NCBI RefSeq assembly: GCF_914767665.1
Contig: NC_059503.1
Span: 15,686,001 to 15,750,000 of the forward strand
Direction of reading: 5' to 3'
DNA: 64,000 nucleotides
From: Harmonia axyridis
Lineage: Eukaryota > Arthropoda > Insecta > Coleoptera > Coccinellidae
The translations under genes and the position numbers were made by a program. The notes under the pieces were generated by a model, which was not told the origin of the DNA, searched no databases, and was given only the letters and a program-made list of their open reading frames with translations. Shown here piece after piece: positions 45,701 through 56,500 of the stretch (position 1 is its first letter; each line of letters opens with the position of its first letter).

Positions 45701-48700
45701 TTGCATTTCAGCTATGTTCATGTTATTATGAAGCGATTTCTTAATTCATTCATTATTCAACTATATTTTGTTTTTAATTATTATTTTCGATAATTCATTC
45801 ATGTAATTTTCGTTTTACACAAGTTTCTTTGTTTTGTCAATATGTTTAGACATAACATAAGCAAAGCTGATTTGTAAGAACTTCAAAACTGTGATGTGGT
45901 GGTGATGTTGCTTTATGTTGGACAGTTTATTTTTTTCTAAGATCTGCATGTCATTTAAGTCTTCACCAACATTAAAACAATGTTGGGTACACTACTACAT
46001 CAGCAAAACCTCACAACATCACATTTGCTCCAGTAAGTATAAATATCTGAAGATTTGAAAGCCAGTTCAACTAATTTTTGATGAATTAAAAGAATATGAT
46101 CATTGCATATCATTCATATCTCAAGTGAAGGCAATAATCAATTTCATATTTTTTGATAGAAGAAAATTATCATTTTCTTCATATTGACTATTTTTCTATT
46201 TTATGTGTAGTCCGAAAAGACTTGACACTGCGACTGCAGTTCAGATTCTTTAAGCATCGGAAAACACCATTGATCAAATAGATTTAAAGGTACCAACTAT
46301 AGTGTCTTTACACACTTATTTCTCTGACAAACTCACTTCTGTTCTAGTAAGCTTATTAACTCGAATAGTGATAAAGCATTGATTTGACTGCTATTACGTA
46401 TGGCTTCTGAATGTTTTTACATTTTACTCACTAATCGGTTCATTGTCGGGCAACAAATATATATTTTACAATTTAGAATGGTTTTAGACATGCGAAAAGC
46501 TCTTAGTTTGAAGTTCACAAAAATTATGTTAAGGAAATTCAATTTATCTCCTTTCAGATTTTTTCTATAAAGAACTCACGCTAACGTTATTATCATATTA
46601 TTTTTGAAGGCAATTTCTAAAATCAACTGATGCAAAATTTTTAGCGTTTCTACACACGATAGTCAATTTTCATGGTAAAATTTTAGAATCCTTTTTTTCA
46701 TCCTTTGTAAGAATTGCAAAACACCCTTGAGATTTACTGTCAAAATTGATTATTGTAAACAAATGAAAAGATAGATCCAGATGAGTCTGAAGGATAGTTG
46801 TGCCAAATCTTTTCAAACTCGACTGCTTTATTTATAGTTACTGATCAGATACTGAATACTTTTCATAGAGAGCTCTGACAAAAGTTAAATGTAATAATTT
46901 TCAAGAAAAATTACGGTTTTTTCCTTAAGTTTTTATGCCAGTTACTACTAGATATAACCATAGTATAAGGATTATACTATGATATAACTAGGATGTCTAG
47001 AAGTACAAGTGTATGATATAATTTTTTAAAAATTTCAAGATCAGGATGTCGAATTTTGTAGTAACCAGCCTTCTTGGATTTGAAGGAGATTGGTGATACT
47101 TCTGTTGATCATCTAATCAGTAGATTCAGAGTATATTATTTAACATGTTATAAATAACTCAGATAAATCTCTAGACTAGATTGAGGTCATAAAGGGGAGT
47201 GTCCATACAATTTTTTTATCCGCATTCAAATAGAATAGAAACTTATCTTGAGCGTAAGATAAGAATAGATAATTTTTGGTTTCACCATAAAATTAAAACT
47301 GGGATCAACTCATAGAGTAATAAGCATAGATAGAGGAAGTATACGCAATTTTTACATGTCCCCAACATGGATATATTACCTTGTTGGATTTGTGATATTT
47401 TCAAACCCACAATTTTACTTATGAATTACATTATGAATGTATAGGTATTATATTGAATGAAATTCAATGTGATTCCCGATGAAATATGCAAATTTGAATA
47501 TTTGGAATCCGATATTTTTCCCAATTGTCGAATTTATAATGAACAGAATATTTATTATTTTCTGTATGTGCCTGTTGAAATCCAAGGTTTGGCAACTTTT
47601 GCTCTCCTAGTGTCAACGGTTGTTTCACGTCGATTGGCGCGCTTGAAGTTTTTTTTCTGAATTTTAGATATATTTAGGTACCTACTTGTTTCAATATATT
47701 TTGGGTTAATATGAAACGTTGATTCACTATGGGACATAAGAAGTCCGTTCTTTGTGGAAAAATTCGCGAATTGAGTGAAATATCGTATCACTGATATGTT
47801 TTGATTTCCGCGCGCTTCTTGTCAAATTTGATAGTTCATGCTGGGGACAAAATTTGCTTACTGAAAATGACATATGCTCCCTCTAACTATGTTAATTACT
47901 CTTGGGGCCAGTTGTACATTTAAAGTTCACCAACAGTTCAATGTTGACTGTAGTTAAATGACAAAATTCAATTGTACCAACCTCGTTCACTATTGATCGA
48001 CAGTTCATAACCAAGATCATTTGAACGCTGATACCTTGTCGGTTCAAAGCTTGATCCACAGATTACGGATAATATTTTATCCGTAATATGTGGCTTGATC
48101 TTTCATTTTATTGACATTTATATATTCTTTGACATTATTGGTATTTTACTCATAAGTTATTCATATTTATATATTATATAGAATGGATTTTTTGGGAGAA
48201 TTAACTGAAGATGAAGATTTTTTGGAGCTAATTGATAACATACAAAATCCGAGATTGATACTGACGTATAGAGAACGCTCAAAACATTTTACAAAGTGGA
48301 ATCAACTTTTATTTGTTACTGTTTTTATCTGTTTTCTTAGTTTCGATTAATTCCTTATATTTCTTCACCAAACTCAACAACACATTTTCTTCTCTTGCAG
48401 TGAAATTTGTGGTTCTTGCAAATTTTTCAGAATCCTCCATATGTTCATGACAACGTTTATATTATCCTAACCTAACCAAGTTTTATATGACAAGCAAAGA
48501 AGTTATTTTTTCTATTTCAGTATCGTAATGAGTTAAATACAGTTCTAAAAATAGTGCTGTAATGAACTCATTACAACATTGTTTTCAGTAATTTTTTTCG
48601 TTTTGTGGTTATCACAGACTTACAATCCTATCAAAATTCAACACATCAATTATCAATATAGGTAATATTAAGTTTGGATCAAGTGAAATGTTTTGCGGCA

Positions 48701-50736
48701 TTATTCGCAATTTCTCTCAATTCTGATGTTAAATCAATTTCGGCAGACATAATTCACGAATTGAATGCGTAATTATAAATTATTTCAAAATTCGAAACGT
48801 ATTATTCAAATTCATATTTCGTAATCTGTCAATTTTCGTAACAGTCACACCAACTGCCAAGATACAAAAGAAATCTCACTAGAAATCGCCGATCAGTTGA
48901 ACTAAAGTCAATATGAGTTGGAACAACGCCCGTTCTTTTGAACTGAGATCACCAATAACTAACAGTTCCGTTGATCTACTGATGAACGTTGTTTCGTACA
49001 ACTCGACCTTAGGATCAACTCAACAAGTTGATCAGCAGATCAAAGTAGTGTAAACCTCCCTTTCGGCATTTTTCTATGGATTATTGTTGACAGATACGAC
49101 ACCTACCGAAATGCAGTCACAGAAGATATTCTATTCTATGCGGTCGTTTTCGCAATGCCTCCACTGGCGAAATGAACCGATCCTGTCCAAATCCGGGCGG
49201 GCGAGATAACTCGTAAAAACTAAATTTGCACAAAGGACGGATTGGCCGCCCAGAAAGCGGCAAATTCTATCCGAACCGTTTGATTATTCACGCGAACTGG
49301 AAGGACATGAAAATTCGTCTCTTTGAGTTATTACAGCTCTCGGAAATAGCGACGAACTGCATTTTATCACAGGTTCCTAGATGTGGGGGATTCGTCCTTT
49401 ATTTTTTGTTTACAGCGGTTGGAGACACTTTTGTGTTTGAGTTTTTTTTTAGCGAAAAGGTGTTCAGTAGTAATCTCAGAGTAATAAACAAGGATAGAGG
49501 GTGCATTTGTCATTTTTAGTGAGCAAATTTTGTCTTCAAAATGAACTATCAAATTTGACACGAAGCGCGCGGAAATGAAAACATATCAGTGATACGATAT
49601 TTCACTCAATTTGCTAATTTGTCCACATAGTGAGTTAACGTTTAATATTAACTCAAAATATATTCAAATAAATAACTAAATATATCAGAAATTCAGAAAA
49701 CAAACTTTAAGCGCGCTAACCGATGATACTAGGAGAGCAAAAGTTGCCAAACCTTGGATTTCAGCAGGTAGATACAGAAAATAATAAATATTTTCTTGAT
49801 ATTATAAATTCGAAAATTAGAAAAAATATCGGATTCCAAATATTCAAATTTGCATATTTAATCGGGAATCACTAAATTAAATATATTTCATTCAATATAA
49901 TATACATTCATAACGATATAGTAAAATTGTTGATTTGAAAATAATTCACAATCTGACAACGTAATCTAACCATGTTGGGCACATGGAAAAATTACGTATA
50001 CTCCCTCTATCTATGTTTATTACTCTTGAGACACCTGTTACATACTTATAATATCTTGAATTTTGTTTATGTCCTGAAATAGTTGCCTCAATAATTGATC
50101 TCTAGATTAAAGACAACCCATTTCTATACAGATAATGCGAAGAAGGTAATACATCAGCGAAAGCTGAATTAAACATTATATGTTTATCAGCGTGGCATGT
50201 GAACAATCTATGATATAACATATTTTATAACATTCTTACATGAAATATTAGATTGGAAAGCATGGTGTGTGAAGTCTTCTAATACGATAAATTTTAATGT
50301 TTCGTTTTGGAAATAATATGGTTAGTTGAGTTTTGATCTATATCCGCATATCCTCGCGAATGAATTTGTATTTTGCGTGTAGGAAATTGGAGATAGATCA
50401 ATATCATAGAGATTGTGTAATGAGGATAATTATAAGCACTATACTTCAAGTGTAGTATTGTAGTTATCTAATTCGAAAATTTGTTATTATTGTATTCAAT
50501 ATTTTTTTATTTGCATACATTTCTTTTTTTTTCTTTCATTGAAATGTTCACATTCTCTGTGGTGAAACCACATTTGTTCCATGTTTGCAATTTATTAACA
50601 TTTTTGTCGTTTGCGCAATTTTTTCAATTCAAACCGAATTGAGTGAATTAAATGTACTGTGAACGTTTATTGAATGTGTTTGTGCTTTTTGTTCACAGAA
50701 AGGCGACTTGCTCGGCTGGGGGCAACCAGCTCTTAA
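42593..50736 (+). CDS. tmod: Tropomodulin (spliced; 6 common exons plus alternative ends)
   Basis: Tropomodulin caps actin pointed ends together with tropomyosin and sets thin-filament length in muscle and cortical actin. Common exons: 42566-42718 (ATG 42593), 43382-43549, 43754-43877, 43943-44163, 44479-44730, 44910-45057. All junctions are GT-AG and the phases agree (0, 0, 1, 0, 0, 1). With the last exon at 50699-50736 the protein is 358 residues, matching the usual length of about 360. Residues 1-42 (MTTPAKLYGKDLSEYEEIDV onward) form the first tropomyosin/actin-binding segment. Residues about 43-139 hold TGPLNRKQLIEHINKQA and the KPYVPG-RGKK-WIPPP motif. The leucine-rich-repeat cap starts near residue 200 with IDLNWNNIKNIS and continues through NVETNLISPSGIVRLI to LGNKIEMEITQLIEKNPTLL and LGLHLEYNDARHR. 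The frame is open upstream of the ATG for 9 codons to the acceptor, so longer N-terminal isoforms are possible. Confidence 0.96.
45576..45655 (+). CDS. tmod: tmod alternative last coding exon 7a
   Basis: An acceptor TTTTATAG precedes ATCGTCGAATGG. Joined in phase 1 to exon 6 (ends ACA A) it reads NRRMVKANYQITIDSTGKAI, then KIAQTA and TAG (45653-45655), for a 372-residue protein. Codon choice is balanced, unlike the intron. A donor-like GTGAGT follows at about 45668, so this could also be a stop-containing cassette exon spliced onward. It replaces the conserved basic tail with a longer one that may change actin-side binding. I cannot tell in which tissue it is used. Confidence 0.75.
45656..47313. 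other. tmod 3' intron, proximal part
   Basis: Noncoding apart from exon 7b. It may include 3' UTR of the 7a isoform. A short palindrome (ATAGTATAAG...CTATACTAT type) lies near 46963-46985 and shares its motif with 20311-20340. Confidence 0.5.
46211..46281 (+). CDS. tmod: tmod alternative last coding exon 7b
   Basis: A TTATGTGTAG acceptor is followed in the same phase by IRKDLTLRLQFRFFKHRKTP, then LIK and TAG (46279-46281), for a 369-residue protein. The tail is strongly basic and begins Ile-Arg-Lys, loosely like the Arg-Lys-Arg-Arg tail of the canonical form. The acceptor has a weaker pyrimidine tract than the others, so support is moderate; it could be an accidental frame. Confidence 0.45.
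47314..47902 (-). mobile_element. MITE family M1, copy 4 (tmod intron)
   Basis: AGAGTAATAAGCATAGATAG opens it and ATGTTAATTACTCT closes it; orientation is opposite to copies 1, 5 and 6. The interior holds the family blocks (GAAATCCAAGGTTTGGCAAC, TTTCACGTCGATTGGCGCGC). At 589 bp it is essentially full length. It lies in the same tmod intron as copy 5, so the two are complementary in the pre-mRNA. Confidence 0.9.
47903..49030 (+). mobile_element. PIF/Harbinger-like relic (tmod intron)
   Basis: A GGGGCCAGTTGTAC end at 47905 and the inverse of GTACAACTCGACCTTAGG near 48998-49015 form an imperfect terminal repeat typical of Harbinger-type elements. A + strand ATG at 48183 opens a short frame MDFLGELTEDEDFLELIDNI, then an RSKHFTKWN stretch. 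This resembles the acidic start of HARBI1-like transposases (Asp/Glu-rich, Phe-Leu-Glu-Leu, then Arg...His-Phe...Trp). The frame stops near 48350 and the catalytic part is gone. TTACGGATAA near 48062 forms a small palindrome. Confidence 0.6.
49031..49477. other. Less AT-rich unique intron block
   Basis: About 49130-49400 is clearly less AT-rich (for example CCGGGCGGGCGAGATAACTC and GGATTGGCCGCCCAGAAAGC) and matches no transposon in the window. No splice-bounded frame fits the tmod phase. It could be an intronic enhancer or a relic of an unidentified element. Confidence 0.3.
49478..50026 (+). mobile_element. MITE family M1, copy 5 (tmod intron)
   Basis: AGAGTAATAAACAAGGATAG on the left, inverse (CTATGTTTATTACTCT) on the right; 549 bp. 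It has a small deletion around the GTGAAACAACCG block. It is in the + orientation, opposite to copy 4. Confidence 0.9.
50027..50698. other. tmod intron before exon 7c
   Basis: AT-rich intron without other features. It ends in a T-rich tract leading to the acceptor of exon 7c. Confidence 0.5.
50699..50736 (+). CDS. tmod: tmod canonical last coding exon 7c
   Basis: An acceptor TTGTTCACAG is followed in phase 1 by KRRLARLGATSS and TAA (50734-50736). The Lys-Arg-Arg-Leu-Ala-x-Leu core matches the conserved C-terminal helix of tropomodulins after the LRR cap. The surrounding 60 bp are much less AT-rich than the intron, as expected of coding DNA. A good donor (GTATGT at 50760) lies after the stop, so the 3' UTR may continue in another exon. 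The intron from exon 6 is 5.6 kb and carries transposons. Confidence 0.85.
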
Positions 50737-50759
50737 TGCGCGCTCTACAGGCGCCTTAC

Positions 50760-51282
50760 GTATGTATTCTTTTGAAGGTATTCTCTATTGGGCTTCTTTT
50801 AGTTGCAAGGCAGAGGTTTTTTAACTTTTTTTTTTGGTGGAGGTACTGCTATGGGCTGTTTAGTTGCTGTGGTTTATTTAGAATATTGGGTAGCATTGTT
50901 ATATTATTTTACTTTCTTTGTAATAGCATTTTATATTAATCTGGGTTTTAATTTTTTTTAAATTATAATTTACTTTTTGAGTTCGTTGATTTACAACAAG
51001 TAAACTGAACAGAAATGTACAGGGTCCTTCACGAAAGGTTGTCGTAAGGCGTTTATAAATAACTCAATAGAATTCAGTTCAAAAAATTGGCACGTGAACT
51101 GTTCGGCTCAAATATTTTCATTGTTATGTAACTTCCTGTTATGCCGGAAATTGGATATTACTTTCTCATTTCGAATGGAACACCTATATATTTTCTATTA
51201 TTCGGATTGCCTGATGAATTCGAGGACTACTTAGGTTCAAAAAACATTAATGAAAAGAAATAATATCGTCTATTATTTATTT
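50760..51282. other. Region after tmod exon 7c
   Basis: Possible continuation of the tmod 3' UTR or intron. A TACAGGGTCCTTCACGAAAG motif at about 51018 resembles a short-element end. No gene. Confidence 0.35.
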
Positions 51283-51730
51283 ATTTATTTATTCAGTTTC
51301 GGGATACAAACAGGAATACTCCCAGAAAAGTATCCTCTAATACATAATACACAAAAATTATTTTAACAACATCCTATGGTGTACATATGTGGCAACATAA
51401 CATAAAATAATAAAATAATCACTGAAAGAAAATTTCTCTGATACTCCGCTTAAATGATTTCAAATTTACATTAAATGGGTCTAATTCATTACAATATTGA
51501 TTAAATAAACTACACATTCTCACGATCTACTGTGAACAAGTAATTTTTTATTCCTAAATGTTCTCGTAGGAACGTGATAAAGTATCATGGAAATCGATTG
51601 TTCACATAATAGTGCAGATGAGTAGCCATATTAATAGGGGCGCCGCTATAATTTTCAATCGGATAGGCAGAAATATGTTGGCGAGTACCTGAAAGATATC
51701 GACGTCGCTTCTGCATTGCTCATTCTAATC
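51283..51730 (-). mobile_element. Non-LTR retrotransposon 3' fragment
   Basis: The TTTATTTATTTATTTATT run at about 51277-51294 is, on the minus strand, the simple tail (AATA)n of a LINE. Upstream on that strand is a 3' UTR and then degraded codons (LDPFNVNLKSFKRSIREIFF near 51495-51435) that resemble the C-terminal end of CR1/Jockey-like ORF2 proteins, where a short basic stretch precedes the stop. Everything farther 5' is lost. Confidence 0.6.
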
Positions 51731-53627
51731 TATTGTTTGAATGTATAAGGTTTTTAAATAGGAATTGAACAATATAAAATGGTTATAATTGACAACACTG
51801 TCTGTTATTTTTTGACATTTCTTATGTCATTTGTGTTCGTTAGGTTAGGTTATGTCAATGATCTAATAATCACTAGATAGCGAATAACAAGAAAGATCTT
51901 AGAATATAGATAGAAGGAACGGAAAGTAAATATCTGTGCTCGATCCCGAATACAAGAGAGATGGAAGTGTAGTGTCACCAATCACAATCGATCTAGCCGA
52001 TTGTGTGTGCGAGCCATAGGCGTAGAGAATCCTGATTTTATTGTTGAATGCTTTATCAGGATTCATTTTTTCATAACTTCATAATAGCTAAATCATTAAA
52101 CTGAGAAAAACATTGACGCTTTTGAAACACGAAGGAATTTTTATGAATAAATCACATTGTAAACTATTTTTGAGCATGAACTGATAATTTCGAGATTAAT
52201 AAAATTATATTACGCTACTGCTATAGTGTTCCGTCAGACAAGGAGTGACGAATGTGAGCATCAAAACGAATGCATCAGTTACAAGGCGATTTACATTCCT
52301 CTTATTAATGTTCTAAGAGATGAATTGAAAGAAAGGTGAGGCGAACGACATTTACACCTCGTGAGCAGAGGCCTAACCAACAGATGTTTTGATTGATTGA
52401 CCATATTTCGACGTATATACGAGACATACAGTATTGTTTTCATACACGACCATGTCAGATCACGTGATTTGGTTTCCCTCATCATTGGCTGAAGTTCAAA
52501 CATCTTTATCCTCTCCCTAGAGGTCACGTGACCTAGTGCTTAATCTTTTTGTCTCTAACGTTGGAGTCGATGCTTTGCACTGCACGACTGTTTAAGGGCG
52601 CTTCTATGTATAATCAGATCATTGGGTTATGTCATTTAAGCATGGAAAAATATAAGCTTCAACAATTTGTTAATTTGTTTCTTCGAGATCAGTGGTCATT
52701 TGTGAATACTGAGAATTTTTAGAACAATTCATAGACGATATTAGTCAGTTAATCTACTTCCTATTTGTTGTATGGCAGACAAATTTGAAAATGAATTTTC
52801 TGAATTCTGAATAATGTTGTCCATAAATTTCTCTCAAAATTCACAAAATGATCACTGATATTGTTAAAACTAATTGACAATTTTTAACGCTGTTGAAGTG
52901 TGTGAACCTTTCCATAATAAAATGACATAATCTACTGAACACAAATTATATAAGAAATTACAAAAAATAATACCTACACAAGTGGTACTATTGTCAAGTT
53001 CCAAAAAGTTTCATTCCCATTAAAAATTTTTTTATAATTATAATAATTGTCAATGTTTGGAAGTGTGATTGGTTAACTTGCATATATTCTAGTTATGAAG
53101 AAATAAATATCAGTTGGATCTTTAATGTGTTTTTGACGACACATTTCAGTTTTTGAACGTAATGTGATATCATTAGAACGCCAAATTCCAAACGATCTCA
53201 AAACATCTTCCTCTTATCTTTCTTCCCGATAAATCCATCTCGTCACGTTGCTCTTTCATCCGCTTCATCAATCATGCGAAGGCGGACCGTATTGCAAGGA
53301 AGAAGAAGCGGATGTGTGTGTGTATAGGGAAAAATGAAAACATCAAGACTGTCGCCAAAAAGTCAGAATCATAAATCATTCATTCGGGAAGTTGGCTGTG
53401 CGCGTAGTCTTTGTCACGAAATTACGTTTATTGCGCGTCGAAACACGCCAGTCTTATAAAGTCCTAATGATGCCTTCAAGAGGGGTACATCCTGAAGGGT
53501 TTCGCACAAGGTCCCCTTGTCTATGCTACAAACTGCATCCGTAACAGGGGCTGTATCTCAGTAGCGAAGATGAATTATATATGCGGGTAGAGTGCCAAGA
53601 AATGTTTTTTCGCGTGCTAATTATAAA
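51731..53627. other. Unique DNA, with a GC-richer block at the end
   Basis: No gene seen. About 53220-53590 is less AT-rich and non-repetitive, with a GTGTGTGTGT run near 53313 and motifs such as AATCATAAATCATTCATT and TTTATTGCGCGTCGAAACAC. It resembles conserved regulatory DNA but has no support beyond composition. Confidence 0.35.
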
Positions 53628-54951
53628 TATACTAACTAACAAAGAAACTGCAACACCCAGAAGGAGCTGTTTAAATTTTAAATTTTTTTGGTAAAACATA
53701 GATAGTATAGCAAGGAGTAAATTATTGAATTTGGAGAAAACAATGAAGGGTTTACAATTTTTTTTAATAAATTTGTTAATAATGTGTTTGTCCACCGCGA
53801 TTATCTATACACTCCCCAACACGTTTCGGCATTGATGAAATTAGATGGTCTATTTCTTCTTAAGGGATACTATCCCAAGCTACCTGTACTTCATGTCTCA
53901 GAGCCGCCAAAGTCCGTGGGGGATGGGGTAAATTTCAAAGCCTTCTACCCATGATGTCCCAAATATGCTCTATGGGCGAAAGATAGGGAGATCTGGGCGG
54001 CTATGGCAAAAGATTCACAAGGGTCGCTTCGGAAAAGTTTAAACTAACTCTGGCAACATGAGGTCGGGCATTATCTTGCTGGAATATTGGATTCTCGAGC
54101 AGGTTGAGGTAAGGGAGAACATATGGCTCCACTATTTCTTGAAGGTAACGCAGCGCTGTCATGTTACCTGGAATAAAGACTAAAGCTGAGCTACTTGCAT
54201 GTGCAATAGCACCCCATACCATAACGCCTACTGTCCGGTGTATATGACGCTTAACCCGACGTCGTCTAATCCTTCTTCGGCCATCATGTGCACCCAAAAA
54301 GAATCGAGATTCATCAGAAAAGACACATTTTAATGTTGACTTTCTCTGCACCACTGTAATAGTTGCCGGCGATGCTCAACCGTCAGAGGTAACACAAGAT
54401 GGGGGTCGATAATGCTGCAGTCCAAAAGACCTTATCCAGCTGTAAACCGTTCGGACAGTTACTGGATGGCCTTGTTCTCCTAACCACTCATCAGCCAAAG
54501 ATCAAGTCATCGCAAATCGGTCTCTAATGGTCATAAGTCTTAGACGTCGATTTTAAACTTCATTTGGTGTCTATTCTTCTTCGATTTTGGGCATTATCGA
54601 ACCATGCTTGACATCTCATAACAGTAGTTGGATTTCTGTTCGTACGGTTAGCGATTTCTCGAAATGACAACCGCGCCTCCCGTAGACCAATAATTCGACC
54701 TCTTTCAAATTCACTTAGCTAGCGATGAATTCCGCATACACATGCTCTAGGCATTTTAACAACAACTAAACATCGACTTTGGATCTCCTCGAACAGCTGG
54801 TTTGTTGTAAAATCTAAAAAACTTGCAAAAACGACTACAATATTTAAGTAACAAAAATTGTTTACATGAAAAAAACCTTCACGATATTTTTCTCCATATT
54901 CAATAATTTACTCATTGCTATACTATATATGTTTTATATAAAGTTAGTATA
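53628..54951 (-). mobile_element. Tc1 transposon relic with long inverted ends (DD34E)
   Basis: The ends share ACATAGATAGTATAGCAAGG-like sequence and TAAATTATTGAAT at about 53695-53745, with the inverse at about 54890-54950; they start from an ATACTAAC end. The left arm carries about 40 extra bases. On the minus strand the transposase core reads KCVFSDESRFFLGAHDGRRR (first Asp), VMVWGAIAHASSSALVFIPG, then IFQQDNARPHVARVSLNFSE (second Asp) to the SPIEHIWDIMG Glu near 53970. Thirty-four positions separate the second Asp and the Glu, one of them an in-frame TAG. The N-terminal HTH part is decayed (about 54380-54780). Confidence 0.88.
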
Positions 54952-55489
54952 TAAAGGGCAATTTGTGCATCATTCGAGTCAAAATTGTTCTGTATAGCTG
55001 GGAAGATATATCATCTCCGTACGAAATTGGAAAGTTCAAAAACCTTTTTATTCAAGGGTACGGCAATTAATTAATTAGTGACTTAAGGGATTTCTCGTTG
55101 TGATGTGAATTCCCCTTGCAATATATCCTATTGTGATTCATGTGCGCGCAGCCAATCGACCGGAAGGGAAATTTATTGAGTGTTCGCAAAATATGACACA
55201 GGTGTCCGGTTTTGTCTGGAATTCGTAGGGTAATTAGGAGAATGCGTCGGACGTTAACTGTTGGGAAATTCACTCCCTGTTTTGAATTTTTTCTTCGGCG
55301 TCCCATGTTTCAGCTCTTCCATAACTTTCAGAATACAAGTTTGCATTGGATCGTTTATGCGATTATTATAAAAAAAGTGACATCCTATTTCGAATTTCGT
55401 GTCCTAACAGAGACAAGAAATATTTACAACAGCCATGAACAACTTTTTTCCATCGCTGGCCATTCATTTTTTTAATCTTTCGGGCAGCT
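54952..55489. other. Gene-free unique DNA
   Basis: A less AT-rich patch near 55195-55310 carries overlapping + and - frames (55212-55475, 55067-55306) with no recognisable family. Confidence 0.35.
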
Positions 55490-56500
55490 TACGAATCCCG
55501 CGTTGAAAAAACTAGTCATCTTTTGAAGCGATCCACGAATCGATCTAATTTTACTTCTTCATGAGACCGGAAGTGCTGCTCAGTCTGGCCGTGTGCCATT
55601 GATCGAACCAAGTGATAGTCCGAGGGAGCAACTTTTCAACTTTTCCTCTTGATCACTTTCGCAAAATGGGGTCGAGCATTATCATGCTGTCAAATCACTC
55701 TCTCGTTGTATTGCGGCTGTTTGTCTTTCAATGCTCGGCTCATACGCATTAATTGCGTTCGATAAAGATCGCCTGCGATTGTTTCAGTCGGTTTTAATAA
55801 CCCATAATACACTACGCCGAGCTGGTCCAACCAAATACTGAGCATGACCTTGGAACCGTGTAAATTCGGTTTGTCCCTCGACGTGGAAGCATGGCCGGGA
55901 TATCCCCATGATTTTCTGCGCTTAGGATTATAGTGATGAACCCATTTTTCGTCTCCTGCCACAATGCGATGCAGAAATCCTTCTCATCTTTGCCTTGCAA
56001 GCAGCTGTTCACAAGCAAACAAACGCCGTTCAACATCTCTCGACTTGTACGGCACCCAATTTTCTTGTTTTTGAATCATTCCCATGACTTTCAGGCGTTT
56101 TGAAATGATTTGTTGCTTAACTCACAACGATTATACCAATTCTTGTTGCCTTTGATACGAGTCTTAATCAAATAATGCCTCCAATTTTGCATTTTCGAAA
56201 ACCTTCTTTCTTCCACCGCCAAAATCACCGTTCTTGAAGCGTTGAAACCACACATGGCACGTTCTTTCACTAATAGCGGCCTTACCATTGGTATTTGAGA
56301 GCATTCGTTGAGCCTCAGCCGCAGATTTTTTCATATTAAAGCAGAAAATTAAAACAATCCACAAAGGACAAGAATTTAGCTCGTAGCTAATATGTTTAAT
56401 CGAGAATAACTTTCATGATGCAGACACAAATCGACTAATATTTCGATGGCGTTATGTTTACAAATACCTAAGCTTATTGTATGACATATAAGATCTTTTT
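55490..56500 (-). mobile_element. DD34D mariner relic
   Basis: This is the same lineage as 39900-40905. On the minus strand the HTH part reads FCFNMKKSAAEAQRMLSNTN, then KAAISERTCHVWFQRFKNGD (56349-56215). The linker (GNWVPYK) lies near 56060, the first Asp in AGDEKWVHHYNPKRRKSWGY (about 55962-55900), and HGSKVMLSIWLDQLGVVYYG to about 55800. The second Asp block (HDNARPHFAKV) is near 55690-55655. Most of the 34-residue spacer is deleted, but a SDYHLVRSMAHG stretch follows (about 55620-55590). Several frameshifts; inactive. The 5' flank to about 56500 matches the other copy. Confidence 0.87.

Noticed and set aside
46963..46985. Small palindrome as a transcription terminator
   Set aside because: Intrinsic hairpin terminators are not the mode for eukaryotic Pol II genes; it lies in a tmod intron.
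50652..50939. 95-codon plus frame across the tmod last exon as a separate gene
   Set aside because: It reads a different frame from the conserved KRRLARL tail and crosses the acceptor at 50698; the tail frame is favoured by phase and family similarity.
51841..51857. GTTAGGTTAGGTTATG as an insect telomeric TTAGG repeat
   Set aside because: Only about two imperfect units, which is expected by chance and common in insect intergenic DNA.
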